DNA of 64,000 bases, from assembly GCA_963784895.1 (NCBI GenBank), contig CAWATM010000015.1:1-64000 (forward strand), read 5' to 3'. Source of the stretch: Gaiellasilicea sp963784895 (GTDB lineage Bacteria; Actinomycetota; Thermoleophilia; Gaiellales; Gaiellaceae). Of the stretch, positions 14,935 to 22,462 are shown piece by piece (the first letter of the stretch is position 1; every line of letters begins with the position of its first letter). The position numbers and the translations under genes were made by a program. The notes under the pieces were generated by a model, which worked only from the letters and a program-made list of their open reading frames with translations, was not told the DNA's origin and made no database searches.

Positions 14935-15870
14935 CTAGGAGGCCCGGAAGTAGAGCCAGGCGTCCTGCGCGCGGGCGACCTGCCCCGCGGTGAACTGGTT
15001 GTAACAGGAGTCGTACGAGTAGTCCATGTAGTTGTGGATCGGGTCGAGCCCCGGCTCCGAGCAGGTGTCCTTCCCGATCGGGCAGCCGTTCGTCGGCACC
15101 TTCATCGGCGGCGTGTCGTCGACGAAGTCGCCCTTCGCATTGCAGCCGCCGTAGAACGTGTGCTCGAGGTTGACCCAGTGGCCCGCCTCGTGAACGAGCG
15201 TCATCCCGAGGTCGTAGGCTCCCTCGTACCGGTCGGACGTCCTGACCATCGACTCCCAGTCGAAGACGATCCCGTCCAGGTAGAGGTTCGAGTCGGGTAG
15301 CCCCGGCAGGTAGGCCCAGCCGAGGTAGGGGCCTGCGGTCGTCGAGTAGACGTTCAGCGTCTCGAAGCCGCCGCGATGGAGCGTGCGCTTCATCGGCCGC
15401 TCGGATGAGCCGTCGATGCCACCGTAGAACCAGTCGGCGTTGTCCGTGCGCGTGACCCCGGCGAGCTCGAATTTGAAGCCCGACTTCGCGCCGCCGTAGA
15501 AGCCCGCGAACGCGAGGTTGAGCACGGTCATCTGCTCGTCGATCTGGGCCTGCGTGACGTTCCCGATCGCGCCGTCGCTGACGACGTGGAACCAGACCGG
15601 AACCGTCGCTCTGAACTTCGCGCCGCCCTTGCCCTTCGCCGAGGCGGGCAGCGCCTCGTACGTGGCATTGACCGACGGCTCGCGAACGACGTTGCCCGCG
15701 GCACGGACGGCGCTGCCGGGCGTCGTCAGCGACGCGAGGCTGTCGAACGTCCCGGCCCCCGCCGCTTCCCAGCCAGCGCACAGGGCCGGATTCGCTGCGG
15801 CGCCGACCGGGGCTGCGGTCACCGCCAGTGCCATGAGCGCGCCGACGGCCAAAACGATCAGCTTCTTCAT
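14935..15870 (-). CDS. Secreted zinc metalloprotease, peptidase M43 (pappalysin-like)
   Basis: 311 residues with a signal peptide (MKKLIVLAVGALMALAVTAAPVGAAA). The zinc motif HEAGHWVNLEH is at residues 227-237 (two His, the catalytic Glu and a third His). Downstream, Cys-rich DTPPMKVPTNGCPIGKDTC and a Met-turn NYMDYSYD are arranged exactly as in M43 enzymes. The N-terminal half (VPVWFHVVSDGAIGNVTQAQIDEQM) is the usual M43 beta-strand start. It is an extracellular protease of unknown substrate. The start has an AAGGGA ribosome binding site. It stands alone, divergent from the dgcA-like gene. Confidence 0.85.
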   Translation of the reverse strand: MKKLIVLAVGALMALAVTAAPVGAAANPALCAGWEAAGAGTFDSLASLTTPGSAVRAAGNVVREPSVNATYEALPASAKGKGGAKFRATVPVWFHVVSDGAIGNVTQAQIDEQMTVLNLAFAGFYGGAKSGFKFELAGVTRTDNADWFYGGIDGSSERPMKRTLHRGGFETLNVYSTTAGPYLGWAYLPGLPDSNLYLDGIVFDWESMVRTSDRYEGAYDLGMTLVHEAGHWVNLEHTFYGGCNAKGDFVDDTPPMKVPTNGCPIGKDTCSEPGLDPIHNYMDYSYDSCYNQFTAGQVARAQDAWLYFRAS

Positions 15871-15945
15871 TCCCTTCCCCCCTTTGTCTCGTCAAGCGCG
15901 GTGGAGGTTAGGCGCCGCAAAACAATTCTGCAAGACGAGTGCGGT

Positions 15946-15951
15946 TAGGCT
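15946..15951 (+). promoter_or_regulatory. -10 element of the leaderless dgcA-dgcN unit
   Basis: TAGGCT ends 7 nt before the GTG at 15959, so the transcript should start at the first codon. It supports that start over longer in-frame readings. Confidence 0.5.
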
Positions 15952-15958
15952 GGCGGCG

Positions 15959-16963
15959 GTGGAGCTGACCGCACGGATTGTCACCCTGCGCCTGGCGGAG
16001 ACCTTCGTGATCGCACGCGAGTCGAGCGATGAGGACGACGTCGTCCAGGTCGAGCTCACACACGACGGCGTCACAGGCTTCGGCGAAGGGGCGCCGATCG
16101 AGCGCTACCAGGAGTCCACTGCTTCGGCGCTCGCGTATCTCGAGTCGGTCACGCGGGAGCTCGGCGCCGACCCGTTCGCGCTGGAGGAGATCGAATCGCG
16201 GCTGCCGCCGGGCGAGAACGCGGCCCGGGCAGCGCTCGACGGGGCCCTGCACGATCTGCAGGGGAAGCTCCTCGGCGTCCCCGTCTGGCAGCTGCTCGGC
16301 CTGCCCCGGATGGGGCCGCCGACCTCGTGGACGGTCTGGCTCGGCGATCCCGACGACATGGCGCGGCGGGCCGAGAGGGCCGCGTCTCGATTCGCGCGGC
16401 TCAAGCTGAAGCTGGGTGGCGGAGACGGGCTCGACGTCGAGCGCGTCCGCGCCGTACGCAGCGTCACCGAGCTGCCGCTCCAGGTCGACGTGAACGAGTG
16501 GTGGTCGCTCGACGAGGCGCTCGACGCGCTGCCGCAGCTGGCGGAGCTCGGCGTCGCCTACTGCGAGCAGCCGCTGCGGACAGGGGACGAGGGCGGCCGG
16601 ACGCTGAAGGAGCGCTCGCCGCTCCCGATCTACGTCGACGAGGACTGCCACCGGCTCGACAGCGTCGCCGCGTGCGCCGAGATCGCGCACGGGATCAACA
16701 TCAAGCTGGCGAAGTCGGGAGGGATCCGCGAGGCGATCCGGATGGCGCACGCCGCCCGCGCGCTCGGCCTCGGTGTCATGCTCGGCTGCATGATCGAGTC
16801 GGGGCTGGGGATCGCCGCCGGCTGCGTCGTCGCGCCGCTCTGCGACCACGTCGACCTGGACGGAAACCTGCTGATCGCGCACGATCCGTGGCCCGGCGTC
16901 GGCTTCGCAGACGGAATCCAGACTCCCTCCGTGAGGCCGGGGCTCGGTGTCGAGCAGGCTTGA
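15959..16963 (+). CDS. dgcA: Enolase-superfamily dipeptide epimerase / N-acetyl-D-glutamate racemase-like
   Basis: 334 residues of the muconate-lactonizing-enzyme type. A capping domain is followed by a barrel with the KxK base motif (RLKLKLGG), metal ligands in VDVNEWW, CEQPL and YVDEDC, and the opposite-face Lys in NIKLAKSGG. Such proteins are annotated L-Ala-D/L-Glu epimerases. The directly overlapping DUF1611 gene matches the DgcA-DgcN pair described for D-glutamate breakdown, in which D-Glu is N-acetylated and then racemised. That assignment rests on gene order and family, not on substrate-specific residues. It overlaps the next gene by 17 bases. Confidence 0.75.
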   Translation: MELTARIVTLRLAETFVIARESSDEDDVVQVELTHDGVTGFGEGAPIERYQESTASALAYLESVTRELGADPFALEEIESRLPPGENAARAALDGALHDLQGKLLGVPVWQLLGLPRMGPPTSWTVWLGDPDDMARRAERAASRFARLKLKLGGGDGLDVERVRAVRSVTELPLQVDVNEWWSLDEALDALPQLAELGVAYCEQPLRTGDEGGRTLKERSPLPIYVDEDCHRLDSVAACAEIAHGINIKLAKSGGIREAIRMAHAARALGLGVMLGCMIESGLGIAAGCVVAPLCDHVDLDGNLLIAHDPWPGVGFADGIQTPSVRPGLGVEQA

Positions 16964-17981
16964 GCGCCTCCTTGTCCTGGCCGAGGGCTTCTCGGGCGAC
17001 CCGCACTACGGCAAGACCGCACGCGGTGTGCTCGCGTACGGCGAGCGGCCGGTCGTCGCCCTCGTCGACTCGACCCGCGCGGGCGAGACCCAGGGCGGCG
17101 TCCCGATCGTCGGCACGGTCGACGACGCGCTCGGCTACGAGCCGGCGACGGCGCTGGTCGGCGTCGCGACCCAGGGCGGCCGCTTTCCGCCCGCCTGGCG
17201 CGAGCTGCTCCGGATCGCGATCGAGCGGGGCCTCCACGTCGAGAACGGCCTGCACGAGTTCCTCGCCGACGACGAGGAGCTGAGCGGGCTCGCCGCGCGC
17301 CACGGCGTCGAGCTCCGCGACCTGCGCCGGCCGCCGGCTGACCTCAACGTCCCGACCGGCGCCAACCTGACGCAGCCGACCCGGAACGTCCTCACCGTCG
17401 GCTCCGACTGCGCGATCGGAAAGATGACCGTCTCGCTCGAGCTCGACCGGGCCGCCAAGGGACGCGGTCTCGAATCGCGCTTCGTCCCGACTGGCCAGAC
17501 GGGAATCGCGATCGCCGGCTGGGGTATTGCCGTCGACGCCGTCGTCGCCGACTTCATCGCGGGCGCGGCCGAACGCCTCGTCATCGAGGGGTACGAGCGC
17601 GGGGGCGAGCTGCTCTTCGTCGAGGGGCAGGGCGCCGTCACCCATCCGGCGTACTCGGGTGTGACGCTCGGCCTCATCCACGGCTCGGCGCCGCACGCGT
17701 TCGTCCTCTGCCACCACGCGGGTGCGACCGAGGTTGAGGGCTATCCCGGGCATCCCTTGCTGCCGCTGCCGGAGCTCGTCGAGCTGCACGAGTGGATCTC
17801 GCTGCCGGCCCGCCGCGCCCGAGTCGCTGCGATCGCGCTCAACACGCGTGACATCGGAGACGAGGACGCTGCTCGAGCCGCGATCGCCCGCGCGGAGGCC
17901 GAGACCGGCCTGATCGCCGACGATCCTGTCCGCTTCGGCGCCGACCGGATCCTCGACGCCGTGCTCGCCTCGCTCGAGTAG
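16947..17981 (+). CDS. dgcN: DUF1611 P-loop protein, D-glutamate N-acetyltransferase DgcN-like
   Basis: 344 residues. An N-terminal alpha/beta domain (LVLAEGFSGDPHYGKTARGVLAYG) is followed by a nucleotide-binding-like loop, GSDCAIGKMT, at residues 152-161, and by LFVEGQGAVTHPAYSGVTLGLIHG. This is the full DUF1611 architecture. One characterised member (DgcN) N-acetylates D-glutamate, with a dipeptide-epimerase-like partner (DgcA) racemising the product; here both genes overlap in the same order. D-Glu for such a route could come from peptidoglycan turnover. The GTG start lies within the end of the preceding gene, implying coupled translation. Confidence 0.75.
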   Translation: MSSRLERLLVLAEGFSGDPHYGKTARGVLAYGERPVVALVDSTRAGETQGGVPIVGTVDDALGYEPATALVGVATQGGRFPPAWRELLRIAIERGLHVENGLHEFLADDEELSGLAARHGVELRDLRRPPADLNVPTGANLTQPTRNVLTVGSDCAIGKMTVSLELDRAAKGRGLESRFVPTGQTGIAIAGWGIAVDAVVADFIAGAAERLVIEGYERGGELLFVEGQGAVTHPAYSGVTLGLIHGSAPHAFVLCHHAGATEVEGYPGHPLLPLPELVELHEWISLPARRARVAAIALNTRDIGDEDAARAAIARAEAETGLIADDPVRFGADRILDAVLASLE

Positions 17982-17986
17982 CGGGA

Positions 17987-17992
17987 TAGAGT
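17987..17992 (+). promoter_or_regulatory. -10 element of leaderless small membrane protein gene
   Basis: TAGAGT ends 6 nt before ATG 17999. Confidence 0.5.
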
Positions 17993-17998
17993 CGCGGC

Positions 17999-18181
17999 AT
18001 GCCGCTCAGCCACCGCAACGTCGGGCTCCTCGTCCTCGTGCTCCTGATCGCCGCGGCCCTCGTCGACAACGACAGCATCTCGATCGCGCTCTCCGTCGCG
18101 GGGCTCGCGATCGCGGTGGTCGCACTGGTGCTGATCTTCCTCGCCCGGCGCGCCGCCCGCGCCGACGAGACCGACGCTTGA
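17999..18181 (+). CDS. Small two-helix membrane protein
   Basis: 60 residues: a short basic start (MPLSHRN), a hydrophobic helix VGLLVLVLLIAAALV, a DNDS turn, a second helix IALSVAGLAIAVVALVLIFLA and a basic/acidic tail. No family is recognised. Its stop codon is 3 bases before the first of two LexA-type boxes that control the next gene, so it is probably a separate transcript. Confidence 0.55.
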   Translation: MPLSHRNVGLLVLVLLIAAALVDNDSISIALSVAGLAIAVVALVLIFLARRAARADETDA

Positions 18182-18184
18182 CAG

Positions 18185-18198
18185 CGAACACATGTTCG
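18185..18198 (+). promoter_or_regulatory. LexA (SOS) box 1
   Basis: CGAACACATGTTCG fits the Gram-positive/actinobacterial LexA operator (GAAC-N4-GTTC with flanking C and G). The ATG inside it is the first possible start codon of the LysM gene (18192). Confidence 0.7.
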
Positions 18199-18452
18199 TG
18201 CATCATGGCGAACACATGTTCGGACGAATCCTGCTTCTCGCCGCGGTCGGCATCCTCCTCTGGGCCGCCTTCGCCCGCTCATCGGACGCCTCCGAGCCGG
18301 AACGGCGCTACGTCGTGCAGCCGTACGACACGCTCTGGTCGATCGCGTCGAGCGGGTACGGCGACCCCCGGCAGGGCGTCTGGGAGATCAAGGAGCGGAA
18401 CGGCCTGCGCGGGGCGACGATCGTCCCCGGCCAGGTGCTCGTCCTCCCGTAG
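18192..18452 (+). CDS. SOS-controlled LysM cell-envelope protein (YneA/ChiZ/DivS-like)
   Basis: 86 residues from ATG 18192, or 78 from ATG 18216. One membrane helix (ILLLAAVGILLWAAFA) near the N-terminus is followed by a single LysM domain (RRYVVQPYDTLWSIASSGYG...GQVLVLP), which binds peptidoglycan. Both start codons lie inside identical LexA-type palindromes, so LexA would block the promoter and start region directly. Small membrane-LysM proteins under LexA control (YneA, Rv2719c/ChiZ, DivS) delay cell division after DNA damage. The same role is inferred here from architecture and operators. No lexA gene is in the window. The very short leader fits a leaderless transcript. Confidence 0.7.
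   Translation: MFVHHGEHMFGRILLLAAVGILLWAAFARSSDASEPERRYVVQPYDTLWSIASSGYGDPRQGVWEIKERNGLRGATIVPGQVLVLP
18209..18222 (+). promoter_or_regulatory. LexA (SOS) box 2
   Basis: A second exact copy of CGAACACATGTTCG, 24 bp downstream of the first. Its internal ATG (18216) is the alternative start codon of the LysM gene. Confidence 0.7.
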
Positions 18453-18465
18453 CACGACGCGCTCC

Positions 18466-18471
18466 TAGACT
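18466..18471 (+). promoter_or_regulatory. -10 element of the leaderless rnz gene
   Basis: TAGACT ends 6 nt before GTG 18478. Confidence 0.5.
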
Positions 18472-18477
18472 GACTGC

Positions 18478-19455
18478 GTGGATCTCGACGTCGTCTTCCT
18501 CGGCACCGCCGGCTCGATGCCGACCGCCCGGCGCGCCCCCTCGGCGACGCTCGTCCGCCGCGGCGGCGAGCGGCTGCTGATCGACTGCGGCGAGGGAACC
18601 CAACGACAGCTCCTCCGCTCCGACCTCGGCCTCGTCGACCTGCAGGAGATCTTTCTGACCCACTTCCACGCCGACCACTTCCTCGGCCTGCCCGGGATGC
18701 TGAAGACGTTCGCACTCCGCGGGCGGGAGCTGCCGCTGACGCTGTACGGCCCGCGCGGTCTGCACGCGCTCCTGGAGTCGCTGCGGCGGATCTTCGGACG
18801 GCTCACCTTCGAGGTCGACGTCGTGGAGCTCGCGCCGGAGGCGGCGCTGGCGCGCGACGGCTACATCCTGCGCACGTTTCCGGCACGGCATGGCCGCGAT
18901 GCGATCGGCTACGCGCTCGTCGAGGACGAGCGGCCCGGCCGCTTCGACGTCGAAGCGGCGGATGCCCTCGGAATTCCGTTCGGACGGGAGCGCGGCGCCC
19001 TGCAGAACGGGGAGCCGGTAACGCTCGCGGATGGCCGGGTTATCACGCCCGAGCAGGTGCTCGGCGAGTCCCGCCCGGGCCGGAAGGTCGCGCTCACCGG
19101 CGACACCGCGCCGTCCGACCTCGTCGTCGAAGCTGCCTTCGGCGCCGATCTGCTCGTCCACGAGGCGACGTTCTGCGAGGACGAGGCCGAGCGCGCGGTC
19201 GAGACCGAGCACTCGACCGCGCTAGAGGCGGCGCGGGTCGCCAAGGACGCGAACGTCAGGCTGCTCGCGCTGACCCACAGCTCGAGCCGCTACAGCGGCG
19301 GCGACGTGGAGCGCGAGGCGCGGACCGTGTTCCCGGATACGGTCGTGCCACGCGACTTCGACCTGATCGAGGTGCCGTTCCCGGAGCGCGGCAGCCCCGC
19401 GCTCGTCAAGCGCGGCGCACGCCTGCCGCGTGCTGAAGTACCCTCCGGCTCATGA
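18478..19455 (+). CDS. rnz: Ribonuclease Z (tRNA 3'-processing endonuclease)
   Basis: 325-residue metallo-beta-lactamase enzyme that removes 3' trailers from tRNA precursors. The zinc motif HFHADH is at residues 62-67 (THFHADHFLGL), preceded by the RNase Z-specific FLGTAGSMPT start. Later come PARHG, LTGDTAPSD and LALTHSSSRY with the remaining ligands, and a short exosite insertion. Length and order match bacterial RNase Z. Both tRNAs in the window lack an encoded CCA, so 3' maturation before CCA addition is needed. GTG start with a -10 box directly upstream. Confidence 0.9.
   Translation: MDLDVVFLGTAGSMPTARRAPSATLVRRGGERLLIDCGEGTQRQLLRSDLGLVDLQEIFLTHFHADHFLGLPGMLKTFALRGRELPLTLYGPRGLHALLESLRRIFGRLTFEVDVVELAPEAALARDGYILRTFPARHGRDAIGYALVEDERPGRFDVEAADALGIPFGRERGALQNGEPVTLADGRVITPEQVLGESRPGRKVALTGDTAPSDLVVEAAFGADLLVHEATFCEDEAERAVETEHSTALEAARVAKDANVRLLALTHSSSRYSGGDVEREARTVFPDTVVPRDFDLIEVPFPERGSPALVKRGARLPRAEVPSGS
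19439..19444 (+). promoter_or_regulatory. -10 element of leaderless DUF2007 gene
   Basis: TACCCT ends 7 nt before ATG 19452, within the 3' end of rnz. Confidence 0.4.
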
Positions 19456-19661
19456 GCGAGATGGTGCAGGTCGCCGTCGCAGGAGACGTGGCCGAGGGCG
19501 AGGAGATCCAGGCGATCCTCACCGCCGCCGGGATCGCGTCCGAGCTGCAGACCGAGGGCGAAGACGAACCGCTGACCGTCGCGGTCCCGGAGGGGTCGAT
19601 CGAAGCCGCCAAGGATGCGATCGAGGCGATGACCGAGCCCGACGATCCGATCGCCGACTGA
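19452..19661 (+). CDS. DUF2007-like small protein
   Basis: 69 residues, acidic, with a ferredoxin-like pattern: VQVAVAGDVAEGEEIQAILTAAGIASEL followed by LTVAVPEGSIEAAKDAIEAM. This matches DUF2007, a putative signal-transducing family with no established biochemical role. It overlaps the 3' end of rnz by 4 bases and has its own -10-like box. Confidence 0.65.
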   Translation: MSEMVQVAVAGDVAEGEEIQAILTAAGIASELQTEGEDEPLTVAVPEGSIEAAKDAIEAMTEPDDPIAD

Positions 19662-19678
19662 TCGTCCGCCCGACACGC

Positions 19679-19684
19679 TAGGAT
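19679..19684 (+). promoter_or_regulatory. -10 element of the pyr operon
   Basis: TAGGAT lies 47 nt before the pyrR start. Transcription from about 19691 would yield a short leader made up almost entirely of the PyrR-binding hairpin. The -35 region is not recognisable. Confidence 0.4.
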
Positions 19685-19694
19685 CGCGCTCGAC

Positions 19695-19725
19695 CCTTTA
19701 ACCCGGTCCAGAGAGGCCGGAAAGG
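19695..19725 (+). promoter_or_regulatory. PyrR-binding hairpin covering the pyrR ribosome binding site
   Basis: The stem pairs CCTTT (19695-19699) with AAAGG (19721-19725) and CCGG (19703-19706) with CCGG (19717-19720), with an AAC bulge on the left. The loop TCCAGAGAGG matches the PyrR-binding loop consensus UCC-N-G-N-GAGG. AAAGGA at the right foot is the Shine-Dalgarno sequence of pyrR, so PyrR binding should block translation, as in mycobacteria. Confidence 0.7.
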
Positions 19726-19731
19726 ACGGGA

Positions 19732-20304
19732 ATGAGCACACATCTGCCCGACCGCACCGCGGTCAAGACGCTGCTGGACGCCGAGGGCCTCGAGCGCACG
19801 CTGTCGCGGATCGCGCACGAGATCATCGAGCGCAACGACGACCTCGGCCGGCTGGCGCTCGTCGGCATCCACACCCGAGGCGTCCCGATCGCCGAGCGGC
19901 TCGCCGGCCTGATCGAGGAGCGGAGCGGGGAGGAGGTCGAGCTTGGCGCCGTCGACATCACCTTCCACCGTGACGACACGACTCCGGACGCGCAGCAGCC
20001 GGTCGTCCACGCGACCGCGCTCGACTTCGAGCTGCGCGGAATGACCGTGATCCTCGTCGACGACGTCCTCTACACCGGCCGCACGATCCGCGCCGCGATC
20101 GAGACGCTGTTCGAGCGGGGACGGCCCGCCCGCGTCCAGCTGGCCGTCCTCGTCGACCGCGGCCATCGCGAGCTGCCGATCCGCCCCGACTACGTCGGCA
20201 AGAACCTGCCGACCGCCCGCAGCGAGCGGATCCAGGTCGAGCTCGCCGAGACCGACGGCGCCGACCGAATCCTCCTCGTCGGCGCGCCGGAGGAACGATC
20301 GTGA
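19732..20304 (+). CDS. pyrR: Bifunctional pyr operon regulator / uracil phosphoribosyltransferase
   Basis: 190 residues of the type I phosphoribosyltransferase fold, with the PRPP-binding motif VILVDDVLYTGRT at about residues 107-119 and the PyrR-specific HTRGVPIAERLA and DRGHRELPIRPDYVGKN. It binds UMP/UTP and the hairpin in its own leader to turn the pyrimidine operon down, and has minor UPRT activity. It is the first gene of the operon; its TGA overlaps the pyrB GTG by four bases. A PyrR loop directly over its ribosome binding site points to translational rather than transcriptional control. Confidence 0.92.
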   Translation: MSTHLPDRTAVKTLLDAEGLERTLSRIAHEIIERNDDLGRLALVGIHTRGVPIAERLAGLIEERSGEEVELGAVDITFHRDDTTPDAQQPVVHATALDFELRGMTVILVDDVLYTGRTIRAAIETLFERGRPARVQLAVLVDRGHRELPIRPDYVGKNLPTARSERIQVELAETDGADRILLVGAPEERS

Positions 20305-21206
20305 GGCACCTGCTCTCGATCGCCGACCTGACCCGCGACGACGTCGAGCAGATTCTCGAGACGGCCGAGGCGCTCCAGGGCGTCGACGAGAAGCTGCCTG
20401 CCCTGCGGGGAAAGCTCGTGCTGACCCTCTTCTTCGAGTCGTCGACCCGCACCTCATCGAGCTTCGAGCTGGCGGCGAAGCGGCTCTCGGCCGACGTGAT
20501 GTCGCTGAAGGCGGCCGGTTCATCGGTCGACAAGGGCGAGTCGCTCAAGGACACCGTGCTGACGCTGGCGCAATACGAACCGCAGGCGATCGTCGTCCGC
20601 CATCCTCAGATCGGCGCACCGGGACTCGTTGCGCGCTACTCCGGCGCCGCGGTCGTGAACGCGGGCGACGGCAAGCACCAGCACCCGACGCAGGCGCTGC
20701 TCGATCTCTTCACGATGCGGCAGGCGCTCGGGGAGCTCGAGAACCTGCACGTCGCGATCGTGGGCGACGCCCTCCACAGCCGCGTTGCCCGCTCGCTGAT
20801 CCAGGCGCTCGCGCTCGTCGGAGCGCATACGACCCTGGTCGGCCCGCCGACGCTGCTCCCACGCGGGATCGAGGCAATGGGGTGCGCGACCACGAACGAG
20901 ATCGGTGCGATCGCCGACGCGGACGTCGTCTACGTGCTCCGGATGCAGCGCGAGCGGATGGAGTCCGCATTCGTCCCGAGCCTGCGCGAGTACGCGGCAC
21001 AGTGGGGCGTCACGCCGGAGCGACTGCGGGCCGGCCAGAAGGTGATGCATCCCGGGCCGATCAACCGCGGCGTCGAGATCGACGGCCGTGTCGCCGACTC
21101 GCCCGACTCCCTGATCCTCGCGCAGGTCCGCTCCGGGCTGGCGGTGAGGATGGCAGTGCTGCACGAGCTCCTCGTCGCGCGGCCGGCGCTCGAGGTCGTC
21201 GCATGA
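20301..21206 (+). CDS. pyrB: Aspartate carbamoyltransferase catalytic subunit
   Basis: 301 residues. It condenses carbamoyl phosphate with aspartate in the second step of UMP synthesis. The carbamoyl-phosphate motif SSTRTSSSFE is at residues 47-56, and HQHPTQALLD and MHPGPINRGVEI are the other active-site segments. Length is normal. GTG start overlapping the pyrR stop (GTGA), preceded by GGAGGAA. No pyrI-type regulatory subunit is nearby. Confidence 0.93.
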   Translation: MRHLLSIADLTRDDVEQILETAEALQGVDEKLPALRGKLVLTLFFESSTRTSSSFELAAKRLSADVMSLKAAGSSVDKGESLKDTVLTLAQYEPQAIVVRHPQIGAPGLVARYSGAAVVNAGDGKHQHPTQALLDLFTMRQALGELENLHVAIVGDALHSRVARSLIQALALVGAHTTLVGPPTLLPRGIEAMGCATTNEIGAIADADVVYVLRMQRERMESAFVPSLREYAAQWGVTPERLRAGQKVMHPGPINRGVEIDGRVADSPDSLILAQVRSGLAVRMAVLHELLVARPALEVVA

Positions 21207-22462
21207 CCCTCTTCTGCAGGAACGGTCGCTCCGACAGCCTCGTCCTCGCGGGCCGCCTGCCGGGGGAGCGTTGTGTGACGGTGACGGTCGAGCAGGGGGT
21301 GATCGCGCGCATCGAGCCGTCCGGCTCGAGCTCCACCCTGCTCGCGCCCGCCTTCGTCGATCCGCACGTCCACCTGCGTTCGCCCGGCCGTGAGGACGAG
21401 GAGACGATCGCGTCCGGCTCGGCAGCGGCGGCCGCCGGCGGCTACGCAGCGATCCTGGCGATGCCGAACACCGATCCCGTGGTCGATTCGGCGGCCGTGC
21501 TCCGCTCGCTCGTCGAGACAGCGACGCGCGACGCGGTCGTGCCGACCGGCTTCATGGCCGCGATCTCGAAGCGGCTGGGCGGGGAGGAGCTGACCGAAAT
21601 GGCGGAGCTCGCCGACGCCGGCGCCGCCGCCTTCACGGACGACGGCCGCCCGGTCACCTCCGCCGGACTGATGCGGCGCGCACTCCAGTACGGCGCCATC
21701 ACAGGGCGCACGCTCGCGCTCCACTGCGAGGAGCCGACACTCTCCTGCGACGGTCAAGTGCACGAGGGCGACGTCTGCGCCGAGCTCGGCTTCGCGCCCT
21801 ATCCCTCGCTTGCCGAGAGCACGATGGTCGAACGCGACCTCGCGCTCGCGGGCAACGAGGGTCGGCCGCTGCATCTGATGCACCTCTCCGCGAAGGAGTC
21901 GGTCGACGCGCTCCGCCGCGCGCACGAGCGGGGGATCCGGGCCACCGCAGAGGTGACGCCGCATCATCTCGTTCTCACAGACGACGCCATTCGCTCGCTC
22001 GACCCGAACGTAAAGATGAATCCGCCGCTTCGCGCCGAGGCGGACAGGCAGGCGCTGATCGACGCGCTCCGTGACGGCACGATCACGTGTGTCGCCACCG
22101 ACCACGCACCGCACTCGCGCGAGGAGAAGGAGGCGCCGTTCGAGGCCGCGCCGTTCGGCGTCACCGGCCTCGAGACCTCGTTTGCGGCGCTCCACACGCA
22201 CCTCGTCGTGCCCGGGCTCGTCTCGCTCGAGACCCTGCTCGAGCGCATGTCGGGCGGCCCGGCCCGCGCACTCGGCCTGCCGGAGCCGAAGCTCGAGGTC
22301 GGTGCCCGCGCCAACCTCGTCCTGCTCGACCTCGAGACGGAGTGGACAGTCGAGGAGCGCGGTTTCCGCTCCCGCTCTGCGAACTCGTGGCTCCTCGGCC
22401 GGACGCTGCGCGGCAGAGTGCTGAAGACGGTCGCCGACGGCCGGCTGGTGCACGCCGCGTGA
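21203..22462 (+). CDS. pyrC: Dihydroorotase
   Basis: 419-residue amidohydrolase of the bacterial type I class, catalysing ring closure of carbamoyl aspartate. Metal ligands are seen in DPHVHLRSPG, HCEE and CVATDHAPHS, with the substrate motif MPNTDPVV. The ATG at 21203 overlaps the pyrB stop (ATGA). The frame is open for more than 300 bases upstream, but that stretch lies inside pyrB and is not used. Downstream the stop overlaps the ATG of a nucleotidyltransferase gene that is unusual in this operon. Confidence 0.93.
   Translation: MTLFCRNGRSDSLVLAGRLPGERCVTVTVEQGVIARIEPSGSSSTLLAPAFVDPHVHLRSPGREDEETIASGSAAAAAGGYAAILAMPNTDPVVDSAAVLRSLVETATRDAVVPTGFMAAISKRLGGEELTEMAELADAGAAAFTDDGRPVTSAGLMRRALQYGAITGRTLALHCEEPTLSCDGQVHEGDVCAELGFAPYPSLAESTMVERDLALAGNEGRPLHLMHLSAKESVDALRRAHERGIRATAEVTPHHLVLTDDAIRSLDPNVKMNPPLRAEADRQALIDALRDGTITCVATDHAPHSREEKEAPFEAAPFGVTGLETSFAALHTHLVVPGLVSLETLLERMSGGPARALGLPEPKLEVGARANLVLLDLETEWTVEERGFRSRSANSWLLGRTLRGRVLKTVADGRLVHAA

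Noticed and set aside
21268..21300. GTGTGACGGTGACGG in pyrC, encoding VTVTV, as a third copy of the palindromic repeat
   Set aside because: Only short blocks match, the palindrome is lost, and the segment is a conserved beta-strand of dihydroorotase rather than a linker. Coincidence is more likely.
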